The position numbers and the translations under genes were made by a program. A model generated the notes under the pieces. The model saw nothing but the letters and a program-made list of their open reading frames with translations, was not told where the DNA came from and did no database searches. From Marinomonas sp. THO17 (GTDB taxonomy: Bacteria > Pseudomonadota > Gammaproteobacteria > Pseudomonadales > Marinomonadaceae), in NCBI RefSeq assembly GCF_040436405.1, contig NZ_AP031575.1, forward strand, positions 3,275,501 through 3,339,500: a stretch of 64,000 nt of DNA, read 5' to 3'. This document shows positions 50,612 to 61,666 of the stretch, one piece after another (positions within the stretch are counted from its first letter, which is position 1; each line of letters opens with the position of its first letter).

Positions 50612-51655
50612 TTAACTGGTACTGCTGGCAATGAATTTTTCAAAATACAGTTTGCCATTATCAATGCCATTGGACTTTAACCATTCGATGGATGAATCTA
50701 TCATGGGTGGCGGTCCGCAAAGGTACATGTCAAATTCTGAGGCCTTAAGATCATCGGCATCTAACACGTCTGTAACATAGCCAGTTGTGCCTTGATAGTT
50801 GTCGCTTGGTTGGCTGACAATTACTTGGTAATCAAAGTTGGCTAACTGTTGCTTGTAAGCTTCGATTCGTTCAAGTTCACAGGCGTCTGCTTCATGACGT
50901 ACACAGTAGAATAATTTGAATTGGGTATTTGCTATCTGGTTATTAGCATTTTTGCGCTCCACAATTTCATCCAACATCGCAAGGAAAGCTGACAGGCCTG
51001 TACCACCTGCAACATAGAACTGTCTTCGTTGAATTTCGCGTAGATAGAAAGAGCCAAGAGGGGCTTCTAATGACAGTTCATCCCCCACTTTACAGCGCTC
51101 GCGGATGTAGTCGCTCATAGCGCCCTCTGGTAATAAGCGAATCAAAAACTGCAATTGAGTTGAGTCATCACTGGCTGTGGCAAAGGAGTAAGCTCGCCAA
51201 ACATCTGTGCCTGGTACTTTAATGCGTGCATACTGCCCGCCGAGATAGTCCAGTCTCGTTTCTTGGTTGGTCAACTCTAGATACAGGTTGGCAGAGGAGT
51301 CTGCGACTTTTTCAATGCGGGTGACTTTGGCGGTGACTTTAGCAAGCTCTTTGTTCGAACAAAGTGACGAGTCAATGTCATAGTAATAGGCCCCTGAGGA
51401 CTGAACTCTGGTCTGACAGGACAAGATGTGTCTTGCTTCCAGTTCACTCTCTGTTAATGCGTCTTCGTCGACAAAGTCTTGTTCGTACTGACCGGATTCA
51501 CATAAGCCTTTGCAGGCGGCACAAACGCCTTCGCGACAGTCAACAGGTAGGGTAATACCGTTGCGAAAGGCTGCATCAAGTAGAATTTCATTGTGTTTAA
51601 CGTCAAAGAAAACGGTTTGTCCATCGGCAAAGCTTAGAGCAACTCGATGAGTCAT
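50612..51655 (-). CDS. antC: Anthranilate dioxygenase reductase component
   Basis: Passes electrons from NADH to the oxygenase. 347 residues from ATG 51655, which has GGAGA 7 bases upstream; a longer frame reaching 51736 is unlikely. An N-terminal 2Fe-2S ferredoxin domain (PVDCREGVCAACKGLC and a later Cys in LSCQTR), an FAD domain (RAYSFAT) and an NAD domain (YVAGGTGLSAFLAMLDEI, CGPPPM) follow in that order. It is the last gene of antABC. Confidence 0.9.
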   Translation of the reverse strand: MTHRVALSFADGQTVFFDVKHNEILLDAAFRNGITLPVDCREGVCAACKGLCESGQYEQDFVDEDALTESELEARHILSCQTRVQSSGAYYYDIDSSLCSNKELAKVTAKVTRIEKVADSSANLYLELTNQETRLDYLGGQYARIKVPGTDVWRAYSFATASDDSTQLQFLIRLLPEGAMSDYIRERCKVGDELSLEAPLGSFYLREIQRRQFYVAGGTGLSAFLAMLDEIVERKNANNQIANTQFKLFYCVRHEADACELERIEAYKQQLANFDYQVIVSQPSDNYQGTTGYVTDVLDADDLKASEFDMYLCGPPPMIDSSIEWLKSNGIDNGKLYFEKFIASSTS

Positions 51656-51745
51656 AATTTTATCTCCAAAACCTAAAGCCACTGTGTCATTAACCACAGC
51701 AGCCCCGGATGTTTTGTGTACGGCAAAGTAAGCCAAACAAAAGGG

Positions 51746-52234
51746 TTATACGTGGTAAAAGTCCATGACAGAGTTAATGATGTCATTGAATATTACGGTA
51801 TGTTTACGCTGAACTTTCCATTCACCAGCTTGTTTCACTAGGTTCAATGTCGCTGTTCCATAGAGCATTTCGGTACTGCCCAAGCGGGTATAGTTGGTTT
51901 GCCAGCCAAATTGAGCTTCAATTTTGCCATCGCTTAGCTCACGTACTTTGACGTTGGAAATTTGGTGCAAGGTTCGAGGTAATGGATTCGAAGCGGCAGA
52001 TTTTCCGGTTCGCAAGCGGAAAACTCGGTCCTCAATCCCTGAGCGATTGGCATAGTAAATCAATGACATACCGGTTTTTGGGTTATCAATGTACTCATGT
52101 TCTGAATCCCATTGTGGGATCCAGAATTCACTGTCAGGTGTGAAGGTATCAATGTAAGCATCCCAATCTTTTCGGTCGCAAAGGTCAGCTTGAGAATATA
52201 GAAATTGCTCGACGGAATGTTGTAGTTCGCTCAC
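51746..52234 (-). CDS. antB: Anthranilate dioxygenase small subunit
   Basis: Beta subunit of the ring-hydroxylating oxygenase, 162 residues, with EQFLYSQADLCDRKDWDAYI, FWIPQWDSEHEY and RKHTVIFNDIINSVMDFYHV. The start is GTG with AAGGAGG upstream. It stabilises the alpha subunit; no catalytic metal sites. It begins immediately after the antA stop. Confidence 0.88.
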   Translation of the reverse strand: MSELQHSVEQFLYSQADLCDRKDWDAYIDTFTPDSEFWIPQWDSEHEYIDNPKTGMSLIYYANRSGIEDRVFRLRTGKSAASNPLPRTLHQISNVKVRELSDGKIEAQFGWQTNYTRLGSTEMLYGTATLNLVKQAGEWKVQRKHTVIFNDIINSVMDFYHV

Positions 52235-52235
52235 C

Positions 52236-53621
52236 TTATACCTCCTTAAGTGATAGTTCTGTTTTTTTGAGGCCGTTTAACAACAGGTTTTGCCATGTAC
52301 CATGTTGGTTAACGTAAAGGCCTTCGTGGGTGAATTCTGTGCCAGTGATGTTTGGCTGGATGCCTAGTGTTTGCGTATTTTTAGTAGGGCCATATTGCCA
52401 GTCATGACAACCGCGACTAATGTCATTCCAACGTTCTAAGCGTGCTTGGAAGCCACGTTGTGCTTCTCGGAATTCCACCAAGTCATCAGGTGTTCCCATG
52501 CCAGACACATTAAAGAAGTCCTCAAACTGACGAATGCGACTTTCTCTTGCCTGCGCTGATTCCCCTTTCACACCAATGCACTGACTGATAATTTGTGTTT
52601 TATTCCAAGCGACTGGGCGAACAATACGCAATTGAGAACTGATTTGATCCATGAAAAATAAGGAAGGATATAAGTTTAGATTACGTAGGCGGTGCATCAT
52701 CCATTCTGCTTGTTGTTGACCGTATTCTTCAATTAAACGCGGCATTACCGTATCGTAGCCAGGTCTTACAGTAGGGTTAACCATGTCACTGAAGAGTAAG
52801 CTGTGACCATTCTGGAAGGCGAACCAACCATCATCTGTATCAGCATCCCCGGCGCCTAACTTACTGTAATCAAGCGTCTCAACGCTGTTTTCTTTTTCGG
52901 CGTCTAGTTGACTACGGTGTTGAACGGTTGCGACATAATTGTAGTGAACGGTACTGACATGGTAACCGTCTAGTCCATTCTCATTTTGAAGTTTCCAGTT
53001 ACCTTCATAGGTGTAGGCAGATTTGCCGGGTAACACTTCCAATTCACCAGTAGGTGATTGAGCAACCATCATATCGAGGAATATTTTGGCGTCACCTAGG
53101 TATTCTTCTAGGGTGTCTGTGGCTTGCGTATCTAATGAGATGAAGACAAAGCCTTTATAAGATTCAATACGGGCTTTTTTTAGACCCCGTGTTGCTTTGT
53201 CGAAATCTTCAGGATATTCCCCAGGTGCTTTTACTTTTACAAGTCGTCCATCGCTTTTGTAACACCAAGCATGGAAAGGGCAGGTGAAAGTGGATTGATT
53301 GCCTTTCGATAATCTCGTTAGTGTGGTGCCTCTATGTTGGCAGGCATTAATGAGCGCATTTAACTGGCCTTTCGCATCACGTGTAATGATCATCGGCTGG
53401 CGTCCTGCCTGCATGGTGACATAGTCATTTGTGTTTGGAATTTCACTTTCATGGCAGGCGTAGATCCATACCTTTTCAAAGATGTGTTCCATTTCCAGAT
53501 CGAATAATTCTGGTTTGGTAAATACGTCACGTGCTATACGAAAAGCAGACTCATCTGGACGGAAGTCTAAGCAGCTGGAAATATAATCTCGCCATTGTGA
53601 CGAGCTAAGTGTTTCACTCAT
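52236..53621 (-). CDS. antA: Anthranilate 1,2-dioxygenase large subunit
   Basis: Rieske oxygenase alpha subunit that converts anthranilate to catechol, ammonia and carbon dioxide. 461 residues from ATG 53621, with AGAGGTT upstream. Rieske ligands lie in CQHRG and CPFHAWC; the mononuclear iron site in GLDGYHVSTVHYNY. FEKVWIYACHESEIPN and GLGDAKIFLD-like YLGDAKIFLDMMVAQSP recall AntA more than BenA, so anthranilate is preferred to benzoate. It heads the operon; its promoter lies in 53622-54107. Confidence 0.88.
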   Translation of the reverse strand: MSETLSSSQWRDYISSCLDFRPDESAFRIARDVFTKPELFDLEMEHIFEKVWIYACHESEIPNTNDYVTMQAGRQPMIITRDAKGQLNALINACQHRGTTLTRLSKGNQSTFTCPFHAWCYKSDGRLVKVKAPGEYPEDFDKATRGLKKARIESYKGFVFISLDTQATDTLEEYLGDAKIFLDMMVAQSPTGELEVLPGKSAYTYEGNWKLQNENGLDGYHVSTVHYNYVATVQHRSQLDAEKENSVETLDYSKLGAGDADTDDGWFAFQNGHSLLFSDMVNPTVRPGYDTVMPRLIEEYGQQQAEWMMHRLRNLNLYPSLFFMDQISSQLRIVRPVAWNKTQIISQCIGVKGESAQARESRIRQFEDFFNVSGMGTPDDLVEFREAQRGFQARLERWNDISRGCHDWQYGPTKNTQTLGIQPNITGTEFTHEGLYVNQHGTWQNLLLNGLKKTELSLKEV

Positions 53622-55192
<1,571 letters not shown>

Positions 55193-55197
55193 TAGAC

Positions 55198-55243
55198 AAA
55201 CCTGTGAGCGATAAGTCGGCTTTTATTGGTTGCTCACAGGTTT
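55198..55243. other. Stem-loop between dctP and dctQ (operon 2)
   Basis: AAACCTGTGAGC pairs perfectly with GCTCACAGGTTT over a 22-base loop, directly after the dctP stop. There is no U run, so it more likely protects the dctP mRNA 3' end than terminates transcription. Confidence 0.65.
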
Positions 55244-55257
55244 ATCAGGAATGATAT

Positions 55258-55806
55258 ATGCTAAAAAAAGTTTCAAATTTTATCGCCCATATGGAAACCA
55301 TATTTGCCTCAGTTTGTGCGGGGGCAGTGACTTTGCTTATTTTACTGAATATTGTCACCCGCTCTGTTGGGTATGCGATTTATTGGGTTGATGAGTTAGC
55401 CATTTATGTCATGATTTGGATGACCTTATTTACCACTTCAGTAATGCTTAAAAAACGTACCAGTGTGTCGGTTACTTTGTTGGCTGATGCCTGTCCGCCT
55501 AAAGTGCGCTACTGGTTTGATGCTGTTGGTGATTTATTTGTATTGGTTTTTGCTGGCATCATCTTATGGTTGTGTATTCGCTGGTATGACCCCGTTGGCC
55601 TGTTCCAGGCTGGTATGGATGTTTTAGCGTTTCAAGGGGATACCTTTAATTTTATGTATTCAGAAAATACCAATACCATAGGTATCAAAAAATTCTGGAT
55701 CTGGTTGGCTCTTCCCTTGTTTTCTCTCTCGCTCACTATTCATGCAGTAAACAATTTTCTTGAAAGAATAATGGGCAAACATCTTGTAGGAGAAACAACA
55801 TCATGA
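55258..55806 (+). CDS. dctQ: TRAP transporter small membrane subunit (operon 2)
   Basis: DctQ-type subunit of 182 residues with four hydrophobic segments. IYWVDELAIYVMIWMTLFTT carries the conserved Trp/Asp/Glu pattern of the family. Its 3' end overlaps dctM by 4 bases. Confidence 0.88.
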   Translation: MLKKVSNFIAHMETIFASVCAGAVTLLILLNIVTRSVGYAIYWVDELAIYVMIWMTLFTTSVMLKKRTSVSVTLLADACPPKVRYWFDAVGDLFVLVFAGIILWLCIRWYDPVGLFQAGMDVLAFQGDTFNFMYSENTNTIGIKKFWIWLALPLFSLSLTIHAVNNFLERIMGKHLVGETTS

Positions 55807-57068
55807 CGTTCGTGGTTTTTCTGTTGTTATTATTTTTAGCCATTCCCATTGCCTTAGTGTTGGCCTTGACAGCCTTATGGTACATCTATTCTTCTGATAA
55901 TTTGGTGCTATTGGACTCTTACCCTCAACAATTGTTTGGTGCCATTGAAAGTTATGGTTTATTAGCCATTCCACTGTTTATGCTAGCAGGCGAATTGATG
56001 AATGAAGGCGGTTTAACGACACGTTTGATCAATTTGGCGCGAATATTGGTGGGTGGTTTTAAAGGTGGTTTGGCGTATATCAATTTGGTTGCCAATATGA
56101 TGATGGCGGCGATTATGGGATCAGCGGCATCGCAAATCGCTATTATGTCTAGAGCCATGGTTCCTGCGATGGAAAAAGAAGGCTATAACAAGCCTTATGC
56201 TGCGGCGATTACTGCTGCTGGTGGATTATTATCTCCCATTATTCCACCCTCAATGCTGTTCGTATTATTTGGGGTATTGGCACAAGTGCCAATTGCTGAC
56301 ATGTTTATCGCCGGCATTATTCCCGGTTTAGTCATGGCATTTCTGTTCTTTTTGGCGATTAGCATAATGGGGTTAGTGTATGAATACCCTAAAGGTGAGT
56401 GGCCTTCAAAAGCACAAGTGAAAAATTACATTATTATGGGGATTCCCGCTGGTTTGATACCAATGCTCATAATAGGTGGCATTTTGACGGGCTTGGCTAC
56501 ACCAACAGAGTCTGCTGCTCTGGCATCATTAGCAGCGCTTCTAATTGGCAAGTATGTTTATAAAGATTTTCAATACTCACAATTATTCGAAGTTTTAAAA
56601 CGTACGGCTTTCAGCTCTGGTATGGTGATTATGTTGATCGCTTCTGCTGGGGTTTTTGGTTGGGTCATTGTGTTTGAAGAAGTGCCTCAACGTGCTGCAA
56701 TTTGGATTGCAGACCAAACTTCTAATCCATTTGTCTTCTTGTTAATGGTCGTGGGGATTCTGTTATTAGTAGGGATGGTCATTGATGGCATTGCTGCCTT
56801 GATATTAGTGGTGCCTATCTTATTGCCCATTGCTCAAAGTCAGTTTGGCATAGATGCCTTTCAATTTGGTGTTGTGGTGTGTTTAACTTTGGTGCTTGGC
56901 TTGTTGACGCCGCCTGTTGGGGCAGGGTTATTTATTGCCTCTACTATGACAGGTGCCAAGCCTATGGTGATATTTAAGGCACTGGCCCCTTTCTTACTGG
57001 CTACTTTATTAACATTGGTTTTATTGTGTTGGGACGCACGTTTAACGACCATTCTATTATCTAATTAA
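55803..57068 (+). CDS. dctM: TRAP transporter large membrane subunit (operon 2)
   Basis: DctM permease of 421 residues with about 12 membrane segments: LLAIPLFMLAGELMNEGGLT, NMMMAAIMGSAASQIAIMSR, ITAAGGLLSPIIPPSMLFVL and LGLLTPPVGAGLFIASTMTG are family signatures. ATGA overlap with dctQ; a strong terminator follows. Confidence 0.93.
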   Translation: MTFVVFLLLLFLAIPIALVLALTALWYIYSSDNLVLLDSYPQQLFGAIESYGLLAIPLFMLAGELMNEGGLTTRLINLARILVGGFKGGLAYINLVANMMMAAIMGSAASQIAIMSRAMVPAMEKEGYNKPYAAAITAAGGLLSPIIPPSMLFVLFGVLAQVPIADMFIAGIIPGLVMAFLFFLAISIMGLVYEYPKGEWPSKAQVKNYIIMGIPAGLIPMLIIGGILTGLATPTESAALASLAALLIGKYVYKDFQYSQLFEVLKRTAFSSGMVIMLIASAGVFGWVIVFEEVPQRAAIWIADQTSNPFVFLLMVVGILLLVGMVIDGIAALILVVPILLPIAQSQFGIDAFQFGVVVCLTLVLGLLTPPVGAGLFIASTMTGAKPMVIFKALAPFLLATLLTLVLLCWDARLTTILLSN

Positions 57069-57081
57069 TTGCGCTCATTAA

Positions 57082-57117
57082 AAAAGCCTCTTTTTACCAA
57101 GGTCAAAAGAGGCTTTT
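57082..57117. terminator. Bidirectional terminator after TRAP operon 2
   Basis: AAAAGCCTCTTTT pairs with AAAAGAGGCTTTT over a 10-base loop. It separates dctM from the convergent putP gene and can serve both strands. Confidence 0.9.
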
Positions 57118-57162
57118 AAATGAAATACATTTTATTGATCAGGGGTGTTCCCTGTCATTAAT

Positions 57163-58659
57163 TTACTCCATGGTATCCAAAGCTTTTTCGTAATCGTCAA
57201 AAGAGCGAGTGACAGACTCTTCTGGTGCACCAGATGTGATGCTAACAACAATAATAGCAATGCTAGATAGGATGAAACCCGGTACGATCTCGTAAACATC
57301 AAAGATGCCGCCCGTAAGTTGTTTCCAAACCACGACTGTGACACCACCCACTATGATACCTGCTAGAGCACCATTGCGGTTCATGTTGCGCCAGAATAAG
57401 CTTAGGATGATGGCAGGGCCAAAGGCCGCACCAAAACCAGCCCATGCATAAGATACTAGGCCAAGAACAGAGCTTTCTGGGTTAAGTGCCAGTACTAAGG
57501 CGATGATTGAAATCACCACAACAGCTAAACGACCCACAATAACGATTTGTTGTTGAGAGGCATTCTTGTTGAACAATTGCTTGTAAAAGTCTTCCGCAAG
57601 AGCTGAAGATGATACCAACAACTGAGAATCCGCAGTACTCATGATAGCCGCAAGAATTGCCGCCAATAGAATACCTGCAATCACAGGGTGGAAGATAGCA
57701 TTCACCAGAATCATGAAGATTTTTTCAGCGTCGTCTAATTGACCTGCAAGGTTAGTATCAACATAAGGAATACCCACAAAACCAATCAGCAAAGCACCTG
57801 CCATGGAGATCAAAGTCCAAGATACGGCAATACGACGCGCTGTGGTAATGTCTTTATTAGAGCGCGCTGCTTTGAAACGAGCCAAAATGTGCGGTTGACC
57901 GAAGTAACCAAGGCCCCAAGCCAACAAAGAAATGATGCCAATGATACTCAAGGCTTCGCCTTTGGCATTAGTGAAAGCATCCAATAGGGCAGGGTTCTTC
58001 ATTTCCAAAGTGTGCGTCAATTGTGAGAAACCACCATCAAGGGCAATGATGGGTACGATTACTAATGCTGCACACATCATTAGGCCTTGAACTAGGTCTG
58101 TCCAAGCCACCGCTAGGAAACCACCAAACAAGGTATAAGAAACCACACACACAGTGCCAATGATCACAGCGTAGGTGTAATCTAAACCGAAAACAGTTTC
58201 AAATAACTTACCACCGGCAACCAAACCAGAGCTGGTGTAGAAAAGGAAGAATAGTAAGATAAAGAGTGCTGAAATGGTTTGAATGAGTGAGGATTTATCG
58301 TTAAAGCGTTTTGCTAAGAAGTCTGGCAAGGTAAGCGCATTATCTGTTTTGATACTGTAAGTACGTAGACGTTTTGCACAGATTAACCAGTTGAGCCAAG
58401 TGCCGATTAACAGGCCAACGGCAATCCAGATGGATTCCATACCCGCCGCATAGGCATAGCCAGGCAGCCCCAAAAGTAACCAGCCACTCATATCTGATGC
58501 GCCTGCGGAAATGGCTGTTGGCCATGGGCCTAATGAACGACCTCCAAGAAAGTAGTCTTCAGAATTGGAAGTTAATTTGTATGCATACAAACCAATCCCT
58601 AGCATGACAACTAAGTATGCTAGGAAGGTAAAGCTGATCGCGTAACTGCTTTCAATCAT
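57163..58659 (-). CDS. putP: Sodium/proline symporter
   Basis: SSSF-family symporter of 498 residues with about 13 membrane segments. EDYFLGGRSLGPWPTAISAG, ASDMSGWLLLGLPGYAYA and YTLFGGFLAVAWTDLVQGLM follow PutP closely, including the Asp and Ser residues for sodium and proline. It takes up proline as nutrient or osmolyte. putA is not nearby. Confidence 0.93.
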   Translation of the reverse strand: MIESSYAISFTFLAYLVVMLGIGLYAYKLTSNSEDYFLGGRSLGPWPTAISAGASDMSGWLLLGLPGYAYAAGMESIWIAVGLLIGTWLNWLICAKRLRTYSIKTDNALTLPDFLAKRFNDKSSLIQTISALFILLFFLFYTSSGLVAGGKLFETVFGLDYTYAVIIGTVCVVSYTLFGGFLAVAWTDLVQGLMMCAALVIVPIIALDGGFSQLTHTLEMKNPALLDAFTNAKGEALSIIGIISLLAWGLGYFGQPHILARFKAARSNKDITTARRIAVSWTLISMAGALLIGFVGIPYVDTNLAGQLDDAEKIFMILVNAIFHPVIAGILLAAILAAIMSTADSQLLVSSSALAEDFYKQLFNKNASQQQIVIVGRLAVVVISIIALVLALNPESSVLGLVSYAWAGFGAAFGPAIILSLFWRNMNRNGALAGIIVGGVTVVVWKQLTGGIFDVYEIVPGFILSSIAIIVVSITSGAPEESVTRSFDDYEKALDTME

Positions 58660-59056
58660 ATTTGTCCCCTAAATTGACGGGCTTGCGGATAACATCACGA
58701 AGATATTTAAAGACAGCACATCCGAATGACTGGATGACGGTAAAGAGTGGTATACAGAAGTCAGGTAATGACCACATCCGAAAGCGACTATTTGTTAAAT
58801 TTTTATTGTGGTAGTCATTGATCTTAGCCAATGAGATTATCCTTTCTCTATGAAGAGAATGAATGTCATTTGCCTTATTTCAAGACGTATGAGGATTCTA
58901 GGTGGCTGAGCAGCGATAATCTTGCAAAATACTCGCTCAAAATTGTAAAAAGCTCTGAAAAAGAGGTAAAGCGTGACTTTTCTTTCTTAGAAAGGAAAGG
59001 AAGGCGACATAAGTGTCGCCTTCCAAAAGGTCATAGCAAAGTCAAAACAGAAGTGA
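58660..59056. other. Intergenic region between putP and hexR
   Basis: About 400 bases without a convincing gene. Upstream of putP, CACATCCGAA occurs twice, at 58717-58726 and 58773-58782, as a possible regulator site. Next to hexR lies its terminator. A short open frame at 58831-59073 runs through that terminator into hexR and is not credible. Confidence 0.5.
58999..59024 (-). terminator. Terminator of hexR
   Basis: GGAAGGCGAC pairs perfectly with GTCGCCTTCC over a 6-base loop, just downstream of the hexR stop on the minus strand; a T-rich stretch follows in that direction. Confidence 0.8.
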
Positions 59057-59920
59057 TTATTTGTCTACTTTAGGCAAACGAGTGTCCTGTACGCTTTGCT
59101 TAAGTTTTTTCAAATGGGCGTTGAATTCTGGGCCACGTTTCAACAATACTCCGGTGGCCAGCGCATCAATTAGAGTCAAATATACAATACGCGAACTCAT
59201 TGGCGTGTAGATGTCGGTGTCTTCCGTTTCTTCAATGGGCAGCACAATAGAACAATGTTCTGTTAGAGGTGATCCAGGGTTAGTGATACCAATAACAGAA
59301 GCGCCTGCTTCACGAGCAACGCGAGCGGTTTCAATCAAGGGTAGGGTTCGGCCTGTGTAAGAAATCAATACCACGGCATCGCCAGGATGCGTGCCTGCCG
59401 CCGCCATGCGTTGTACCAAGATGTCGGTATAAGCCACTACGGGCATGTTAAGACGGAAAAATTTGTGATGTGCGTCTTTAGCAACTGGGCCTGACGCCCC
59501 AAGGCCGTAAAATTCTATTCGACGAGCTTGTGCCAAAACATCTACTGCCCGGCTGATCAAAGCTTCGGGTAATAATTCCTGAGCTCGTGTAAGGTTACTT
59601 TTTGCTGCTTCAAAAATTTTTGCGGTCACTGCACCTGGTGCATCATCCGGTTCTACATTCAGGTTTACGTAAGGTGTACCTGTAGCCAGACTTTGTGCCA
59701 ATGATACTTTAAAATCTGGGAAGCCGCTGCCGATTAAGCTGCGACAAAATCGGTTTACCGTAGGTTCACTGACTTCCGCTCTAGCGGCCAACTTGGCAAT
59801 ACTGGAGTGAATGGTGGTTTTTGGGTCGGCTAAAATAGCTTCTGCGACTTTTCGCTCTGATTTACTTAATGTACTCAGGCGTTCTTGTATCTTACGAATA
59901 ATGTCTTCGTGTTTATTCAT
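59057..59920 (-). CDS. hexR: Central-carbon regulator HexR
   Basis: RpiR-family repressor that senses KDPG and controls glucose genes. 287 residues: N-terminal HTH (LSKSERKVAEAILADPKTTI and AEVSEPTVNRFCRSL) and a SIS sugar-phosphate domain (IEFYGLGASGPVAKDAHHKF, VLISYTGRTLPLIETARVAR). These features are characteristic of gammaproteobacterial HexR. Matches to its operator lie before edd and gapA in this window. It is not adjacent to zwf here. Confidence 0.93.
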   Translation of the reverse strand: MNKHEDIIRKIQERLSTLSKSERKVAEAILADPKTTIHSSIAKLAARAEVSEPTVNRFCRSLIGSGFPDFKVSLAQSLATGTPYVNLNVEPDDAPGAVTAKIFEAAKSNLTRAQELLPEALISRAVDVLAQARRIEFYGLGASGPVAKDAHHKFFRLNMPVVAYTDILVQRMAAAGTHPGDAVVLISYTGRTLPLIETARVAREAGASVIGITNPGSPLTEHCSIVLPIEETEDTDIYTPMSSRIVYLTLIDALATGVLLKRGPEFNAHLKKLKQSVQDTRLPKVDK

Positions 59921-60008
59921 TGATCTGCTTCAGGTTGTCTATTGACTCGAATGGTTCAGTTAGTCATTCTGACAGCGACTTACAATTCTGGCAATAAAAT
60001 GATGAAAA

Positions 60009-60920
60009 ATGAGCAAACTATCTGATTCTCTGGCTCGTATTTCGGGCTTTCTTCCGAATATCGGCTCTTATCAGGTAAGAGAATTACAAGAAGGTTTTAC
60101 AAATCAGGTGTACTTGCTATCCAAACCTGGGTCGGCTTCTTTGGTGTTGCGTTTAGCAGATATCGATGTGGTGGCATTTTACATTGATCGACAAGCTGAG
60201 TTAGTCACCTTAAAGCGGGCTGCGCAAAGCTCAGTGTCGCCAGCATTGCTCTATCAAGATGATAATCTCATGCTGACGGAATTTGTATCCCAAACCTCAT
60301 TGGACTGGCAGATTCAGCATCAAATGCAAGACATTGAACGCATTGCTAGGCAGCTTAAAAAAGTACATCAATTGCCTCTGGTGTCACATCATTATCAAGT
60401 GGATAAAGTGATTGCTCATTACTTATCATATATTGCCCGTTTGATAAGGGAGAAAAGTGGCCTTGAAGAGACTGGTTTAACTCAAGAATGCTCCTATCTG
60501 CAGGATAGGTTGGCGGATCTTAATATTGAGCCAAGCGGTTTGGATTCCGTGTTGTGTCACAATGATTTAAACCCTAAAAATGTACTGATGGATGCTCAGC
60601 AATTGTGGTTTATAGATTGGGAGTACACTGGTGTGGGCGACCCCTTATTTGATTTGGCGGTGGTGGCTAAATCCCATAATCTAACCACGCCGCAAAGAAT
60701 CCGTTTATTAACCGCATATGATTGGCCATTGGCTATCGAGTCTAGCTTGCCAAAATTAGAAAGCTATTGTCAGGCTTATGGCTTAAGAGAAATGGCATGG
60801 TTGTTGTTAAAATATTTGCTTGATCCGGAAGATCCTTTGTCTCTGGATTATTATTTTGAATTTAAAGGAAACCCAAGTTTGAATCCATTTCATAATGCAC
60901 ATTCTGGTGAGCTCGTATGA
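60009..60920 (+). CDS. APH/choline-kinase-like phosphotransferase
   Basis: A 303-residue small-molecule kinase of the APH fold. [13 protein letters not shown] is the catalytic loop and [19 protein letters not shown] holds the metal-binding Asp. Choline, ethanolamine or thiamine are typical substrates of related enzymes; which applies here is unclear. It overlaps ung by ATGA and is divergent from hexR. Confidence 0.78.
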   Translation: MSKLSDSLARISGFLPNIGSYQVRELQEGFTNQVYLLSKPGSASLVLRLADIDVVAFYIDRQAELVTLKRAAQSSVSPALLYQDDNLMLTEFVSQTSLDWQIQHQMQDIERIARQLKKVHQLPLVSHHYQVDKVIAHYLSYIARLIREKSGLEETGLTQECSYLQDRLADLNIEPSGLDSVLCHNDLNPKNVLMDAQQLWFIDWEYTGVGDPLFDLAVVAKSHNLTTPQRIRLLTAYDWPLAIESSLPKLESYCQAYGLREMAWLLLKYLLDPEDPLSLDYYFEFKGNPSLNPFHNAHSGELV

Positions 60921-61639
60921 CATCTTGGATGACCTTAACAAACGATTGGCAAGATAAATTATCAGCTGAGTGGCATAAGGACTATATTCAATCCTTACAA
61001 GACTTTTTGAATACCTTGCCGAGTGAACAAGTGTATCCCTCTCCAGAAAACTATTTGGCGGCGTTAAAAAGTACACCTTTTGCTAACGTCAAAGTTGTCA
61101 TTATTGGTCAAGATCCTTATCACGGAGAGGGGCAAGCTCACGGTTTGTCTTTTTCTGTCAGACCCGATGTGAAAGTGCCGCCATCTTTACAGAATATCTA
61201 TAAAGAATTGCAGCAAGATTTAAACATAATACCCGCTCAACATGGCTATCTAAAGAGTTGGGCTGAGCAAGGGGTATTATTGCTAAACAGTGTATTGAGT
61301 GTCTCTGCGGGGCAAGCAGGCTCTCATCAAAATAAAGGCTGGGAAATATTAACGGATAAAATTATTGCCTTGTTGAATGACGAAAAACAGGGCCTAGTGT
61401 TTCTTTTGTGGGGCAGTTACGCACAGCAAAAAGGACGATTTATTGATCGACACAAGCATTGTGTTCTGGAATCCGTTCATCCGTCTCCTTTGTCAGCTTA
61501 CCGAGGTTTCTTTGGGTGTGGGCATTTTTCTAAAACCAATCAGTATCTTCAACAACAAGGCGAATCACCGATTGATTGGAGACTACCTGAGATGGATAAG
61601 AAGTCTCAAAACACGGGGCAAATTTCATTGCCCTGGTGA
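60917..61639 (+). CDS. ung: Uracil-DNA glycosylase
   Basis: Removes uracil from DNA. Family 1 enzyme of 240 residues with the water-activating motif [36 protein letters not shown] and the leucine-loop motif [13 protein letters not shown]. It overlaps the preceding kinase gene by 4 bases, so the two are probably coupled. Confidence 0.96.
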   Translation: MTSWMTLTNDWQDKLSAEWHKDYIQSLQDFLNTLPSEQVYPSPENYLAALKSTPFANVKVVIIGQDPYHGEGQAHGLSFSVRPDVKVPPSLQNIYKELQQDLNIIPAQHGYLKSWAEQGVLLLNSVLSVSAGQAGSHQNKGWEILTDKIIALLNDEKQGLVFLLWGSYAQQKGRFIDRHKHCVLESVHPSPLSAYRGFFGCGHFSKTNQYLQQQGESPIDWRLPEMDKKSQNTGQISLPW

Positions 61640-61666
61640 TTTCAGAGTAGGACGATGGCATCTTGA

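Noticed and set aside
52236-53621. Benzoate dioxygenase BenA
   Set aside because: Sequence stretches such as FEKVWIYACHESEIPN recall anthranilate dioxygenase more closely, and no benD-like gene follows; some doubt remains without a search.
58831-59073. 80-codon open frame between putP and hexR
   Set aside because: It runs through the hexR terminator and into the hexR gene, with no recognisable protein features.
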